This document shows, piece by piece, positions 7,639-16,500 of a DNA stretch of 33,483 nucleotides. Source of the DNA: Geitlerinema sp. PCC 9228. Its GTDB lineage: Bacteria > Cyanobacteriota > Cyanobacteriia > Cyanobacteriales > PCC-9228. Every line of letters begins with the position of its first letter. The first letter of the stretch is position 1. Position numbers and translations under genes: made by a program. The notes under the pieces are model-generated. The model did no database searches, had not been told where the DNA came from, and worked only from the letters and a program-made list of their open reading frames with translations. The stretch is from positions 1 through 33,483 of the forward strand of contig NZ_LNDC01000174.1 of NCBI RefSeq assembly GCF_001870905.1, written 5' to 3'.

Positions 7639-9282
7639 TCAGAGCGATCGGTTGCTGGTACCCACGAACACTTTGCTCTCTTTTTCCGCAGGCAAAGGTG
7701 CCGATAGTGCCTCTTCCAAACTGCTGCGCCCCAGACGTTCCTCTAAAATTGCCATCACAGTACGTCCAAAATCATTGGGGTGGCGACGCCAGGCTTCCAA
7801 ACAAACTTCCCCAAAGAACGAACCCAACGGTTCCGGGTTCCACAGCAACTTCCGCGCCGTCCAAGGCATCATGCTCATGGGATTGTAATCTGGTTCCAGC
7901 ATATTGTGTTGGAAAGCATATGTTTCCAAATGGGTATGCGGTTGCAAACCAATGAAGAAAATTGCCGGTTCCACCTTATCCACGCCAAAAATTTCTTCCA
8001 ACGCCCGATGGTAGGCAATGGTTTGGCGAATCGTCTCGTAGGTTTCGTCAATGACATTAAACGAATAGTTCACCGATACCAAATCGTTATATCCGGCAGC
8101 CTTCAAATCGCGGCAGTTTTCTAAAACCACCCGCAGGTTGTACCCCATGCGCATTTTGCGCACCAACTCTTGGGAACCGCTGGTGATGCCAATTTCAAAA
8201 TAGTTCATGCCGGTTTTTACCATTAAATCGCACAGTTCGGGGGTGAGATTATCGGCACGAATGTAGGCTGCCCAGTGAATATCGTTCATGCCAGCATCCA
8301 GGATTTTTTGCAGCAGTTCCGTGGCATCTTGGATGTAGCGGCGCGCCGGGATAAACTGGGCATCGGTAAACCAGAAATTGCGAATACCGCGGTCGTACAG
8401 CTGCCGCATTTCTGCCACCACCTCGTCGGCAGGGTTGACCCGGACTTGTTTGCCTTCGATGACGGTATAGACGCAGTAGCAGCAGTTGTGGGGGCAACCG
8501 CGTTTGGTTTGTACGCCTACGTAAAAGTCGGAGTCTTGTAGGTAGTATTGAAACCCCGACCAGATGCTGGCAATGTAATCGTAATCGCAGGCGGTTTTTT
8601 CCACGTTGGTGGGTTTTTCGTGAATCATGCGATCGCGGGGTGAGGTTTCGCCGACAATGTAGCAGCGTTCGTCCGTAAAATCTTCACCGCGTAACAATTT
8701 CTCCAGCAAGGGTTCCCCTTCCCCGACGGAGATAATGGTTCCTTTGGGCATCATATACCCCAACTGTTCGTAAAATACGCTTACAGCCCCACCGCCAACA
8801 ATAGCGCGGGTTTGTGGGTGGTATCGTTGGGCGCGTTCCAACCCCCGTTTAATCAACCGCTGGTTGCGCCACAGTTCCCCGTAGTAAGCCAAGGTCATCT
8901 TCAACCCCCCCAATGCCCCGCGCAGTTTCACCAGGGGATTTTTGGCATAGTAAAATTCAAAGGCATTTTGCAGGGGATTGCCGCCGCGACCGCCTACTGG
9001 GGCATAAATTTGGATATCCCGCCAGGAAAAGACCAGCAGGGTGGGTTGAAAGTCGTCAATGGCTTCGTCCAATCCTCTGGCAAAATCCAAAGGGGGAACG
9101 GTTCCCATATCGAAAATTCGCTGGGTGACCTCGCCGAATTGTTTGCGAACATGGTCGGCAAGGTAGACAACGCCAATGGGAAAGATAGGATTGCAGGGCA
9201 AGCGGACGTATAAAATTCGCTCGGAAGCAGGATTGGTGGCAATTTTTGCGTTTTTTACAGTGGGTTCTTGCATGGGACTCAT
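7639..9282 (-). CDS. B12-binding-type radical SAM protein
   Basis: This is a 547-residue protein. The N-terminal half has a Rossmann-like cobalamin-binding-type layout (residues about 22-200: LYVRLPCNPIFPIGVVYLAD, then AIVGGGAVS and ISVGEGEPLLEKLL). The radical SAM core begins with C263-x3-C267-x2-C270 (context RGCPHNCCYC), which ligates a [4Fe-4S] cluster. The strands 'FWFTDAQF', 'WAAYIRADNL' and 'MNYFEIGITSGS' are typical of the core barrel. The classical cobalamin-ligand DxHxxG motif is not evident, so B12 binding is uncertain. The family occurs widely in cyanobacteria, but the substrate is unknown to me. The ATG at 9282 is used, with another at 9273. It is upstream of, and likely co-transcribed with, the ferritin gene. 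Confidence 0.8.
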   Translation of the reverse strand: MSPMQEPTVKNAKIATNPASERILYVRLPCNPIFPIGVVYLADHVRKQFGEVTQRIFDMGTVPPLDFARGLDEAIDDFQPTLLVFSWRDIQIYAPVGGRGGNPLQNAFEFYYAKNPLVKLRGALGGLKMTLAYYGELWRNQRLIKRGLERAQRYHPQTRAIVGGGAVSVFYEQLGYMMPKGTIISVGEGEPLLEKLLRGEDFTDERCYIVGETSPRDRMIHEKPTNVEKTACDYDYIASIWSGFQYYLQDSDFYVGVQTKRGCPHNCCYCVYTVIEGKQVRVNPADEVVAEMRQLYDRGIRNFWFTDAQFIPARRYIQDATELLQKILDAGMNDIHWAAYIRADNLTPELCDLMVKTGMNYFEIGITSGSQELVRKMRMGYNLRVVLENCRDLKAAGYNDLVSVNYSFNVIDETYETIRQTIAYHRALEEIFGVDKVEPAIFFIGLQPHTHLETYAFQHNMLEPDYNPMSMMPWTARKLLWNPEPLGSFFGEVCLEAWRRHPNDFGRTVMAILEERLGRSSLEEALSAPLPAEKESKVFVGTSNRSL

Positions 9283-10210
9283 ATACTCATATATCTATCG
9301 ATGGTGGTTTGGCTAGGATGTTGGGTACTTTTTTTAGCCTAGCTTGCGGTGCCGTCGTGCGCCAGAAAGATTGCTTTCCCAGTCGATAGCCGGGGTTTTG
9401 CAACCAAATTGTTTCTTTTGAGCAAGATAGCGCAAATTGCTTGGGTATGCTTGCTGGGGGGAGAGGTTTCTAGCAAGGGGGTTTTGGCCTGTTTCTCAAA
9501 AATAGCGATCGCTTTTGATTTTGCCAATCCCCTGGTAAGCAAGAAAGCAATTACGGGGAGTTTCCCCTACAGACAGAAAGATTGTGGTTTCCCTAGGTTG
9601 GATTTGGTGTCACCAGATACCCCTACCAATACAACCGAATGATGCCTTGCAGAGATTTGCTAAAATGGGACGAAGCTGCCCTGGTTTGACTACTCCCCGC
9701 GCTCAAGCGACGGGGATTCCCCGAAGGGATTTGGCGAACTTCCGACAAGTGGGACTCATAGGCGAAGTCAAAGATCCCTCTATAGGTGGTCCGAAGGCTG
9801 CCTTTTACTTATTTTCGGTGTTGGCAAAAAAGCGCACTAGGAGAGCAAACGCGACGGGACGGGGTCAAAACGCTAAAATGCCCTGTAAACATGAGGTTTG
9901 GCAGCATCTGGTGCGTACATTGGTGGAATTTTGGAAAATTTTCTTAAAATTATTTAATTTGGGAAAGATTCTTTGTAAATTGGGAAGTGCTGTTTGTTTT
10001 TCCAGCAGGGAGAACCCAATTTGGCGTTTTTGTCTGAATGTGGTATATTTTGCCCTTACAGCAACGAAAATACCCACTTTTCTGCTATCGATAGCTTGAG
10101 AATTGGTGGTTTTTTTCAAGTTGGTATTCCCTTTTACAACAGTTTGGGATCGCTCCTTGCTATGGTAGAAAATAGTTCTCGTACGAATTTTTGAATTGGA
10201 TTCGTTTGTT
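9283..10210. other. Gene-poor stretch with hairpin
   Basis: There are about 930 bases without a convincing gene. The longest frame (9584-10099, plus, 171 codons) has low-complexity, frame-incidental composition and no recognisable family. A feature worth noting is a strong hairpin, listed separately at 9695-9715. The promoter of the DUF1830 gene should lie near the right end. Confidence 0.5.
9695..9715. repeat. CCCCG-CGCT/AGCG-CGGGG hairpin, possible IS200/IS605 relic
   Basis: CCCCG (9695-9699) pairs with CGGGG (9711-9715), and the inner CGCT (9700-9703) pairs with AGCG (9706-9709), with one bulged A. This type of hairpin, followed by 'gattcc', resembles those flanking TnpB-type elements in cyanobacteria. 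No transposase remnant is readable next to it, so it may be an orphan end or a structured RNA. Confidence 0.35.
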
Positions 10211-10576
10211 ATGGCTCAGATTCTAGATCCCTTACCACCAGAAAGCAACCACCGAATTCTATGCTGTTATGTGAACGCCACCAGCGATATCCAGGTGGCT
10301 CGGATTTGTAACATTCCTAACTGGTATTTTGAGCGGGTGGTTTTCCCAGGTCAACGATTGTTTTTTGAAACTTTCTCACAAGCCCAACTGGAGATTCACA
10401 CAGGTATGATGGCAACAGCGATTTTAGCAGATAAAATTCCTTGCCATGAGTTGCAGGTACATGAAGGTGATATGTACTCCCCTGAAAGCGACTTAGAAAC
10501 TTCACAGTCTTCACAATCGGATGCTTCGGAAAGCTCGGCAACTGAATTTTCCCAAACGATGGCAGCATCGGTTTAG
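10211..10576 (+). CDS. DUF1830 domain protein
   Basis: The 121-residue protein has a DUF1830 core at residues about 10-80, recognisable from CCYVNATSDIQVARICNIP, NWYFERVVFPGQRLFFE and LEIHTG, then IPCHELQV. DUF1830 proteins are small soluble cyanobacterial proteins of unknown function. The tail (residues about 90-121) is Ser/Glu/Asp-rich and probably disordered. The ATG at 10211 is chosen over a TTG at 10196. It is followed by a 286-base gap before the DUF4079 gene, so it is probably its own transcription unit. Confidence 0.85.
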   Translation: MAQILDPLPPESNHRILCCYVNATSDIQVARICNIPNWYFERVVFPGQRLFFETFSQAQLEIHTGMMATAILADKIPCHELQVHEGDMYSPESDLETSQSSQSDASESSATEFSQTMAASV

Positions 10577-10824
10577 TAACTTTCAATGAACATTTAGAGC
10601 TTCGCAGAAGCAAGCAATTTTCTTAGCAAGAAAACCGTGAGAAACTAGCATAAAAAACAAGTTTGCAGGGCAATCGAGGTGTATGTACGATTGAGGGGAG
10701 CGGTTATTTGGCGATCGCTCTCCTATTGTTTTTGGAGAGAACATCAAAGCATCGCGGCATCGGAAGCAATCATCAATTCTACTTCCCCACACCACACGCC
10801 CCCACGCCCGAAAACTTCTACAGC

Positions 10825-10830
10825 TATAAT
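10825..10830 (+). promoter_or_regulatory. TATAAT -10 candidate for the DUF4079 gene
   Basis: A perfect TATAAT hexamer lies 32 bases before the ATG at 10863. No good -35 is seen at 17 bases. The match is by sequence only. Confidence 0.35.
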
Positions 10831-10862
10831 AAAAGGTTGCACAGAAAATTGTCCGCGCGCAC

Positions 10863-11300
10863 ATGGATTTACCTTCTTTTCTCTGGTTGTGGAAAATTGC
10901 AGCTTGGTCGATGGGATTGTCAGTGACAGCGTATGGTTTGCTGGCAGTTTCCGGCGGCTGGCTGTTTTACGGGCGTCGTAACCAAACCAAACGCCCCGCT
11001 TGGCTGCGATCGCTTCATATTACCATTGGTAGCATATTAGTTGGTTTGGTGCTGTTGCTTTTGGGGATTGGTTTGGTCGGGACAATCGGTCACTACGGCA
11101 GCTTGGGGCATTCCCCCCATTTGATAGCGGGATTGTTGGTGGTGGCTTTGGTGTTGGCGTCGGCTGCCAGTGCTACCCGCATCCATCCCCAAAGACCCTG
11201 GGCACGTCAGTTACACTTGAGTATCAATTTGGTACTTTTGGTGGGATTGGCTTGGGTTTCTTGGACGGGATGGAGCGTCGTGCAAAAATATTTGCCGTGA
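10863..11300 (+). CDS. DUF4079 family membrane protein
   Basis: This 145-residue integral membrane protein has four hydrophobic helices, at roughly residues 8-35, 52-75, 82-103 and 120-141. It resembles the DUF4079 family found in cyanobacteria and plastids. The segments RSLHITIGSILVGLVLLLLG and LGHSPHLIAGLLVVALVLAS, with their conserved His residues, suggest a cytochrome-b-like or haem-associated fold (inference only). No signal peptide is separable from the first helix. It starts at an ATG 33 bases after a TATAAT box. The next gene starts 142 bases later on the same strand. Confidence 0.75.
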   Translation: MDLPSFLWLWKIAAWSMGLSVTAYGLLAVSGGWLFYGRRNQTKRPAWLRSLHITIGSILVGLVLLLLGIGLVGTIGHYGSLGHSPHLIAGLLVVALVLASAASATRIHPQRPWARQLHLSINLVLLVGLAWVSWTGWSVVQKYLP

Positions 11301-11442
11301 TGCCATTGTTGGTGTCGCCGATTCCATCCCAAATCAAATCAGCTGGAGCGAAGGAATCGGATGGACTTTTCCGGTTTTTGCAGTACCCATTCCTTCTATC
11401 TATTTCGTATTACTTTGTTGCTATCGTTGTACCAAAAAAACC

Positions 11443-12000
11443 ATGAACCAGCCCAACCTTTGCGAACCCGTTGTTTTCCGAGTGTCGCCGCTGATTCGGA
11501 TTACTTTATTAAGCCTGTACGTAGCGTTAACGCTGCCGCTGCCTTTTTTAGCCGAGATTACCGCCGCCTCCATCCCTGCCTTTGCCATTGCTGCCGGATT
11601 GCCAGTGGGATTTGTCGCTTTGTACGGGGCATTAAGCGAACGAGTAGAAATCAGCGAAACCGAAATTCAACTTACTTACCCCCGCTGGGTTCCCAAATTT
11701 TTCCGCCGGGGTTGGTCCTTGCCCTGGGATGACATTCAAGCATTAAAACCCCGCACCACCGGCCAGGGAGGTTTGGTGTATTATTTTCTCAGTTCTTCTG
11801 GGGAAGCGTACCTGCTGCCCATGCGAGTAGCGGGATTTGCCCGTTTGGTACGTTTGGTACAGCAAAAAACGGGGTTAGATACCCGGGATGTGGTTCCTTT
11901 AGCCCAACCCTGGATGTACGGGATTTTACTGGTTTTGACCGGAATTTTATTAATTGTGGATATTGGGGCGATCGCTATGGCTTTGTCTTTGGCCCGTTAA
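11443..12000 (+). CDS. Conserved membrane protein, PH-like cytoplasmic domain
   Basis: The 185-residue protein has a hydrophobic hairpin at about residues 14-65, then a soluble beta-rich domain (ERVEISETEIQLTYPRWVP, then RRGWSLPWDDIQALKPR, then YLLPMRVAGFARLVRLVQQ) and a final transmembrane helix at about residues 158-182. The layout and the 'Pxxx(W)DDI' segment resemble bacterial PH/YdbT-like membrane proteins. I do not recognise a characterised family. It lies 48 bases upstream of argJ on the same strand, possibly co-transcribed. Confidence 0.7.
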   Translation: MNQPNLCEPVVFRVSPLIRITLLSLYVALTLPLPFLAEITAASIPAFAIAAGLPVGFVALYGALSERVEISETEIQLTYPRWVPKFFRRGWSLPWDDIQALKPRTTGQGGLVYYFLSSSGEAYLLPMRVAGFARLVRLVQQKTGLDTRDVVPLAQPWMYGILLVLTGILLIVDIGAIAMALSLAR

Positions 12001-12048
12001 CCGGTACACTTGGGAAAAAATCATTGGCATAGCGTACGGTGACAGCTT

Positions 12049-13290
12049 ATGGCAGACTGGCATCCAATTTCTGGTGGAATTACTGCCCCTAAGGGCTACA
12101 AAGCAGCAGGTATCGCGGCTGGCTTGAAACCATCTGGGGCATTGGATTTGGCTTTGATTTATTCCGAAATGGAAGCGATCGCGGCGGGGGTGTTTACCAC
12201 TTCCCAAGTGAGGGCAGCCTGTGTAGATTACTGTCGCCAACGTCTGGAATCCAAACTATCGGCAAGAGCAATTTTATGCAATTCCGGGCAAGCCAATGCC
12301 GCTACCGGTCGTCAAGGTACTGAAGATGCTTTGGAAAGTGCCCAACTGCTGGCACAGAACCTGGGAATTGCCCCGGAATCCGTATTGCTGGCTTCCACCG
12401 GGGTCATTGGTCAGCGAATTCCCATGGATGCTTTGCGAAATGCCATGCCTACTTTGGCTGGTTCGATTTCGGAGGCGGGAGGAGAAGAAGCTGCCCATGC
12501 CATCTTAACCACCGATTTGGTTCCCAAAACCATTGCTTTGGAAACCACCATTGGCGGTCGGTCGGTCAGAATTGGCGGCATGGCCAAAGGATCGGGAATG
12601 ATCCATCCCAATATGGCCACCATGTTGGCCTTTGTGACCTGCGATGCGGCGGTTTCCCCTCATTTATGGCAAGATATGGTGGCGCGTTCTGCTGACAAAA
12701 GTTTTAACCAAGTGACAGTAGATGGCGATACCAGTACCAACGACACGTTGCTGGCTTTTGCTAACGGTCAATCGCGGACCCCTGCCATTAAAGAAAATAG
12801 TCCCGAAGCAAGCAAACTAGAAGAAATGCTCACGGCAACTTGCCAACATCTTGCGAAAGCGATCGCCAGAGATGGAGAAGGAGCTACGTGTCTTTTAGAA
12901 ATCCAAGTACAAGGAGCCGCTGACGATGCTGCTGCCCGACAAATTGCCAGAACCATTGCCGGGTCTTCCTTGGTGAAATCAGCTGTTTTTGGCCGCGATC
13001 CCAACTGGGGCAGAATTGCCGCCGCCGCCGGTCGTGCAGGGATTGCGTTCGATGCTAACTATTTACAAATTCAGTTGGGTGAGTTTTTGTTAATGGATAA
13101 CGGCCAGCCCCTGGAGTTTGACCGGGAAGCTGCCAGTGAGTACATGCAGCAAGCAGCCCGCGGGGAATACTTACAAAACGATACCGTTTGCATTCAAGTT
13201 CGTGTGGGCAACGGTCCTGGGGAAGGCATGGCGTGGGGATGCGACCTCAGCTACGATTACGTGAAAATCAATGCCGAATATACAACATAG
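12049..13290 (+). CDS. argJ: Arginine biosynthesis bifunctional protein ArgJ
   Basis: This is a 413-residue glutamate N-acetyltransferase / ornithine acetyltransferase, which recycles the acetyl group in cyclic arginine synthesis in the cytoplasm. The autoproteolysis site is visible in KGSGMIHPNMATML. Thr191 would be the N-terminal nucleophile of the beta chain after cleavage of the A190-T191 bond. Other family signatures are NSGQANAATG (78-87), STGVIG (116-121), DGDTSTNDT and GRDPNWGRIAAAAGRAG. The length is normal. A terminator hairpin 43 bases after the stop ends the unit. Whether it is bifunctional or only the ornithine transferase cannot be read from motifs alone. Confidence 0.97.
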   Translation: MADWHPISGGITAPKGYKAAGIAAGLKPSGALDLALIYSEMEAIAAGVFTTSQVRAACVDYCRQRLESKLSARAILCNSGQANAATGRQGTEDALESAQLLAQNLGIAPESVLLASTGVIGQRIPMDALRNAMPTLAGSISEAGGEEAAHAILTTDLVPKTIALETTIGGRSVRIGGMAKGSGMIHPNMATMLAFVTCDAAVSPHLWQDMVARSADKSFNQVTVDGDTSTNDTLLAFANGQSRTPAIKENSPEASKLEEMLTATCQHLAKAIARDGEGATCLLEIQVQGAADDAAARQIARTIAGSSLVKSAVFGRDPNWGRIAAAAGRAGIAFDANYLQIQLGEFLLMDNGQPLEFDREAASEYMQQAARGEYLQNDTVCIQVRVGNGPGEGMAWGCDLSYDYVKINAEYTT

Positions 13291-13332
13291 TCAGAAATTG
13301 TAGAAATCCTTCTGAAAACTGCCTCCGGAGGC

Positions 13333-13366
13333 ATGGAAAAAGCAACGCGATCGTTGTTTTTTCCAT
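13333..13366 (+). terminator. Strong intrinsic-terminator-like hairpin after argJ
   Basis: ATGGAAAAAGCAACG (13333-13347) pairs with CGTTGTTTTTTCCAT (13352-13366), giving 15 pairs with one G-T wobble and a CGAT loop. A 12-base palindrome, gcctccggaggc, lies just upstream. The stem is A/T-rich at its base, so it could work in both directions. Confidence 0.65.
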
Positions 13367-13554
13367 GGCAACAGAACAACGTATAAAATTTTATTAAAGA
13401 TTTTCCTAAATGCTCACAATTTCCGTATTTCTATGCACTCGATCTTTTACAATAAGTCGCATTACTATATGTCTATGGGTGCGGTCTGGTAGATAAGTTG
13501 CTTCCCCTCGTACCTGGCTCTTGTTGTGCTGGATTTTACATTTTTGTGCGGTCC

Positions 13555-16500
13555 ATGAAAGTGCTACCTTCTCGAAAACTGTTTCGCGTTGCCCGGTTTC
13601 TGCTTATTGCTGCTTGCGTTTGTGGCATGGCACTTGGGTTGAATTTTTATTTCTTTCAAAACAACGACCCCCTGTACATTGCTATCTTGGCACCGGAGGA
13701 CAGTGCCAGCGGTGAAGAAATGATTCGGGGCGCTAAGATGTATATTCAGGAAGTCAATGATAGCAAGGAGGGTGGCATTGACGGCAGACAAATAAAACTG
13801 AAGGTCTTCGACGATGAAAGCGAAGTAGAAACTGGTAGGAACCAAGCCAAAGAAATTGCTGACGGTCAATTTTTACTTACATTGGGCTCTTATTCCAGTT
13901 CGGTGTCCATTGCAGCCGGAAAAGTTTTTCAAGAGCACGATCTGCCCGCCATCACGGCTATTTCTGAGGCTGGTGAGGTCACCAAAGGCAACGATGTCTA
14001 CTTTCGGGCAACCTTTACCACCAGCGACCAAGGTAGCTTCCTCGCCAGCTACCTTAACAAAATTCTCGGACGAGAAGCAGCGACCGTCATTTACAACCAG
14101 AGGGATGATTTTAGCGAATCTCTTGCTAGTAGCTTTTGGAATAACTTCCAAGGTCTTGGCGGGCAAATCAATCACACAATTGACATTAAAGACTATTATA
14201 CGGAAGAAGGTGAATTTCAGCCCTTGGCTTTGTTTAACCAAAAGTTGCTTACCATTGAACCCGATAATATAGGAACTGTCGTCTTGCTGACCCGAGCCAA
14301 AGAAGCGGCAGACATCGTCGCCAATCTAAAAAGAGCGGGCATCGATGCGCCCATTATTGGCGGTACCCCTTTGTTTGAAAAAACTTTTCGCGAGGAAATT
14401 GATAAGTATCCAGAAACGCAAGCAAAACCAGGATATTTTTTCGATGGGATTTACGCTACGTCACCACTGATTTACGATATTGCTGGTGAAGAAACGCAAG
14501 CCTTTAAAAAGAAATATAGGGAATTTGTTGATGATGGGAAAGAGCCTAGCTGGATTGGGGCTATGTCATACGAGAGTGCCAAAATTGCCGTGGAAGCCCT
14601 AAAAGAAGCCAAGGTAGCGCAAACCCCAGAAAAAGATATAAAAGATATTCAAGAAAAGCGGAAAGCGGTTCTCCAGGCTCTCTTGCAAATGCGGAGTGTC
14701 GATCGGGGTGTTCGGGGATTGGATAGAAATTTGTATTTCAATCGCGATCGCAATCTGCCCCGTGCGATCGCAATGGGTGTATATGAAAAACAAGAATTTA
14801 TCTCTGCCCCCATACAGTTGCAACCCATTCACAACGCCGAAGCCATCGATCGATTGAACGCAAAAGTTGAAGACGGTGAAATTCTGCGCTTTGACGGCAA
14901 GTATGCTCATGTCACGAAAGTCGTGTACACGGGAATTGATATTAACGAAATATCCAGACTGGATCTCAAAAGAAAACGATACATCGCTGACTTTTTCCTG
15001 TGGTTTCGTTACCGTGACGATGGCGATCAAAATTCCAATGACAATGAAAAACCGAATTTACAAGATATAGAATTTTTAAATTCTGAAAAAACCATCGAAC
15101 TGGACAATCCCATCGACGAGATTGACGAGGGGGACAGTCGCATCAAAGTCCGAACGTTTCGGGTTAAAACAAGATTTCAAGGGGACTTTGACTTCCGAGA
15201 CTACCCCTTTGACGTGCAGCAGCTCACAGTAAAATTCCGCCATGCAAACCTTACTCGCAAAAACATTATTTATGCGGCCGATAACGTGGGCATGAACAAT
15301 AGCGATCTTTCCGAAAAAATCGATCGCGGTGGTGTTCTGGAAACGCTAGATACGTGGGAATTTAAAGATGCCAAGTTCTTTGAAAGCGTCAGCAAAAATT
15401 ATTCTTCCCTAGGAAACGTAGACAAAGTGGGCTTGAATGATGGCATTCAATATTCCCAGTTCAACGCCATTATAGAAATCAAACGGAATTCTTCTACCTT
15501 TAGCATCAACAAACTGCTACCCCTCGGCTTTTTCATCTGGATTTTATACCTTTACCTGTTCTTTCCTTTGGGAAATTTCTCCGCCGAAACTGTCGGTGGC
15601 ATTCTGCTGGGTGTGGTCTTTTTCCATATCGGCTTAAAATCCGAACTAGCGGTGGCTTCCATTACCACCCTAGATAAAATTTTCTACATTATTTACGGTT
15701 TAATCGCCACCCAAGTGGTTTTGGTGACAACCGTGGTTAAATTTCGAGATCGGGAAAAATCTCAAAAGAGGCTCAAGTTGCTGGTGCACGGGTTCCGCTT
15801 TGCTTTCCCCCTCTATTTGTTTTTGGCCAACTTCATGGTACTACAAAACTACAATCTGTTACCCGTTGACAACGGCACGCAAACGTTTCAAGAAGAAACA
15901 GCACCAAAAGACTTGAATGAAGGGGTTTCCCCGGAGCAGCAAACTACCTTAACCCTTGCCAACTGGCATCCTATGGATAAAGGAAAGTTTCAAGAACTCT
16001 TCGAAGCTTACTATCAAAACCATCCCAATATCAAAATTGAAACCCTTTCTACCCCCTATAACCTGTACGGAGAATCTATAAAAGCTCAATTTCAACAGGG
16101 AACGGCACCGGATTTGGTGTTTTTACGTTCCTACGATCTCGATCGCGACTTATTTTATCAAGGATATCTAACTTCTTTTGACAAAAACAATTGGCCGGCA
16201 TTGGAAAAAACCTATCCCCAGAAATTTCTGTCGGCTTGGACTACGAAAAAAGGCGATATCTATGGCATTCCCCTTAGTGGCGTTGTTCATGGAATTTTTT
16301 ATAATGCCGATCTATTTCGCCAGTTGGGTTTGTCAGTGCCGCAAACTTGGGAGCAGTTGCTGAATGTTGCCCAAGTAATTCAAAATACGGGCACAACTCC
16401 CTTTGCCAACAGTATTGGCAATATCTCGCAAAGCTTTGACGAGACCCTATTTACCACATTGGTTCCAAACTTTACCGGCGGTTACACGGGTCGGTTGGCT

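Noticed and set aside
9584-10099. 171-codon plus-strand ORF in the 9.3-10.2 kb gap
   Set aside because: Low-complexity mix with no family, overlapping the hairpin and other-frame ORFs of similar quality; probably chance.
15202-15222. Classical Cys-loop receptor with disulfide
   Set aside because: No cysteines flank the YPFDVQQ loop; this is the Pro-loop form found in prokaryotes.
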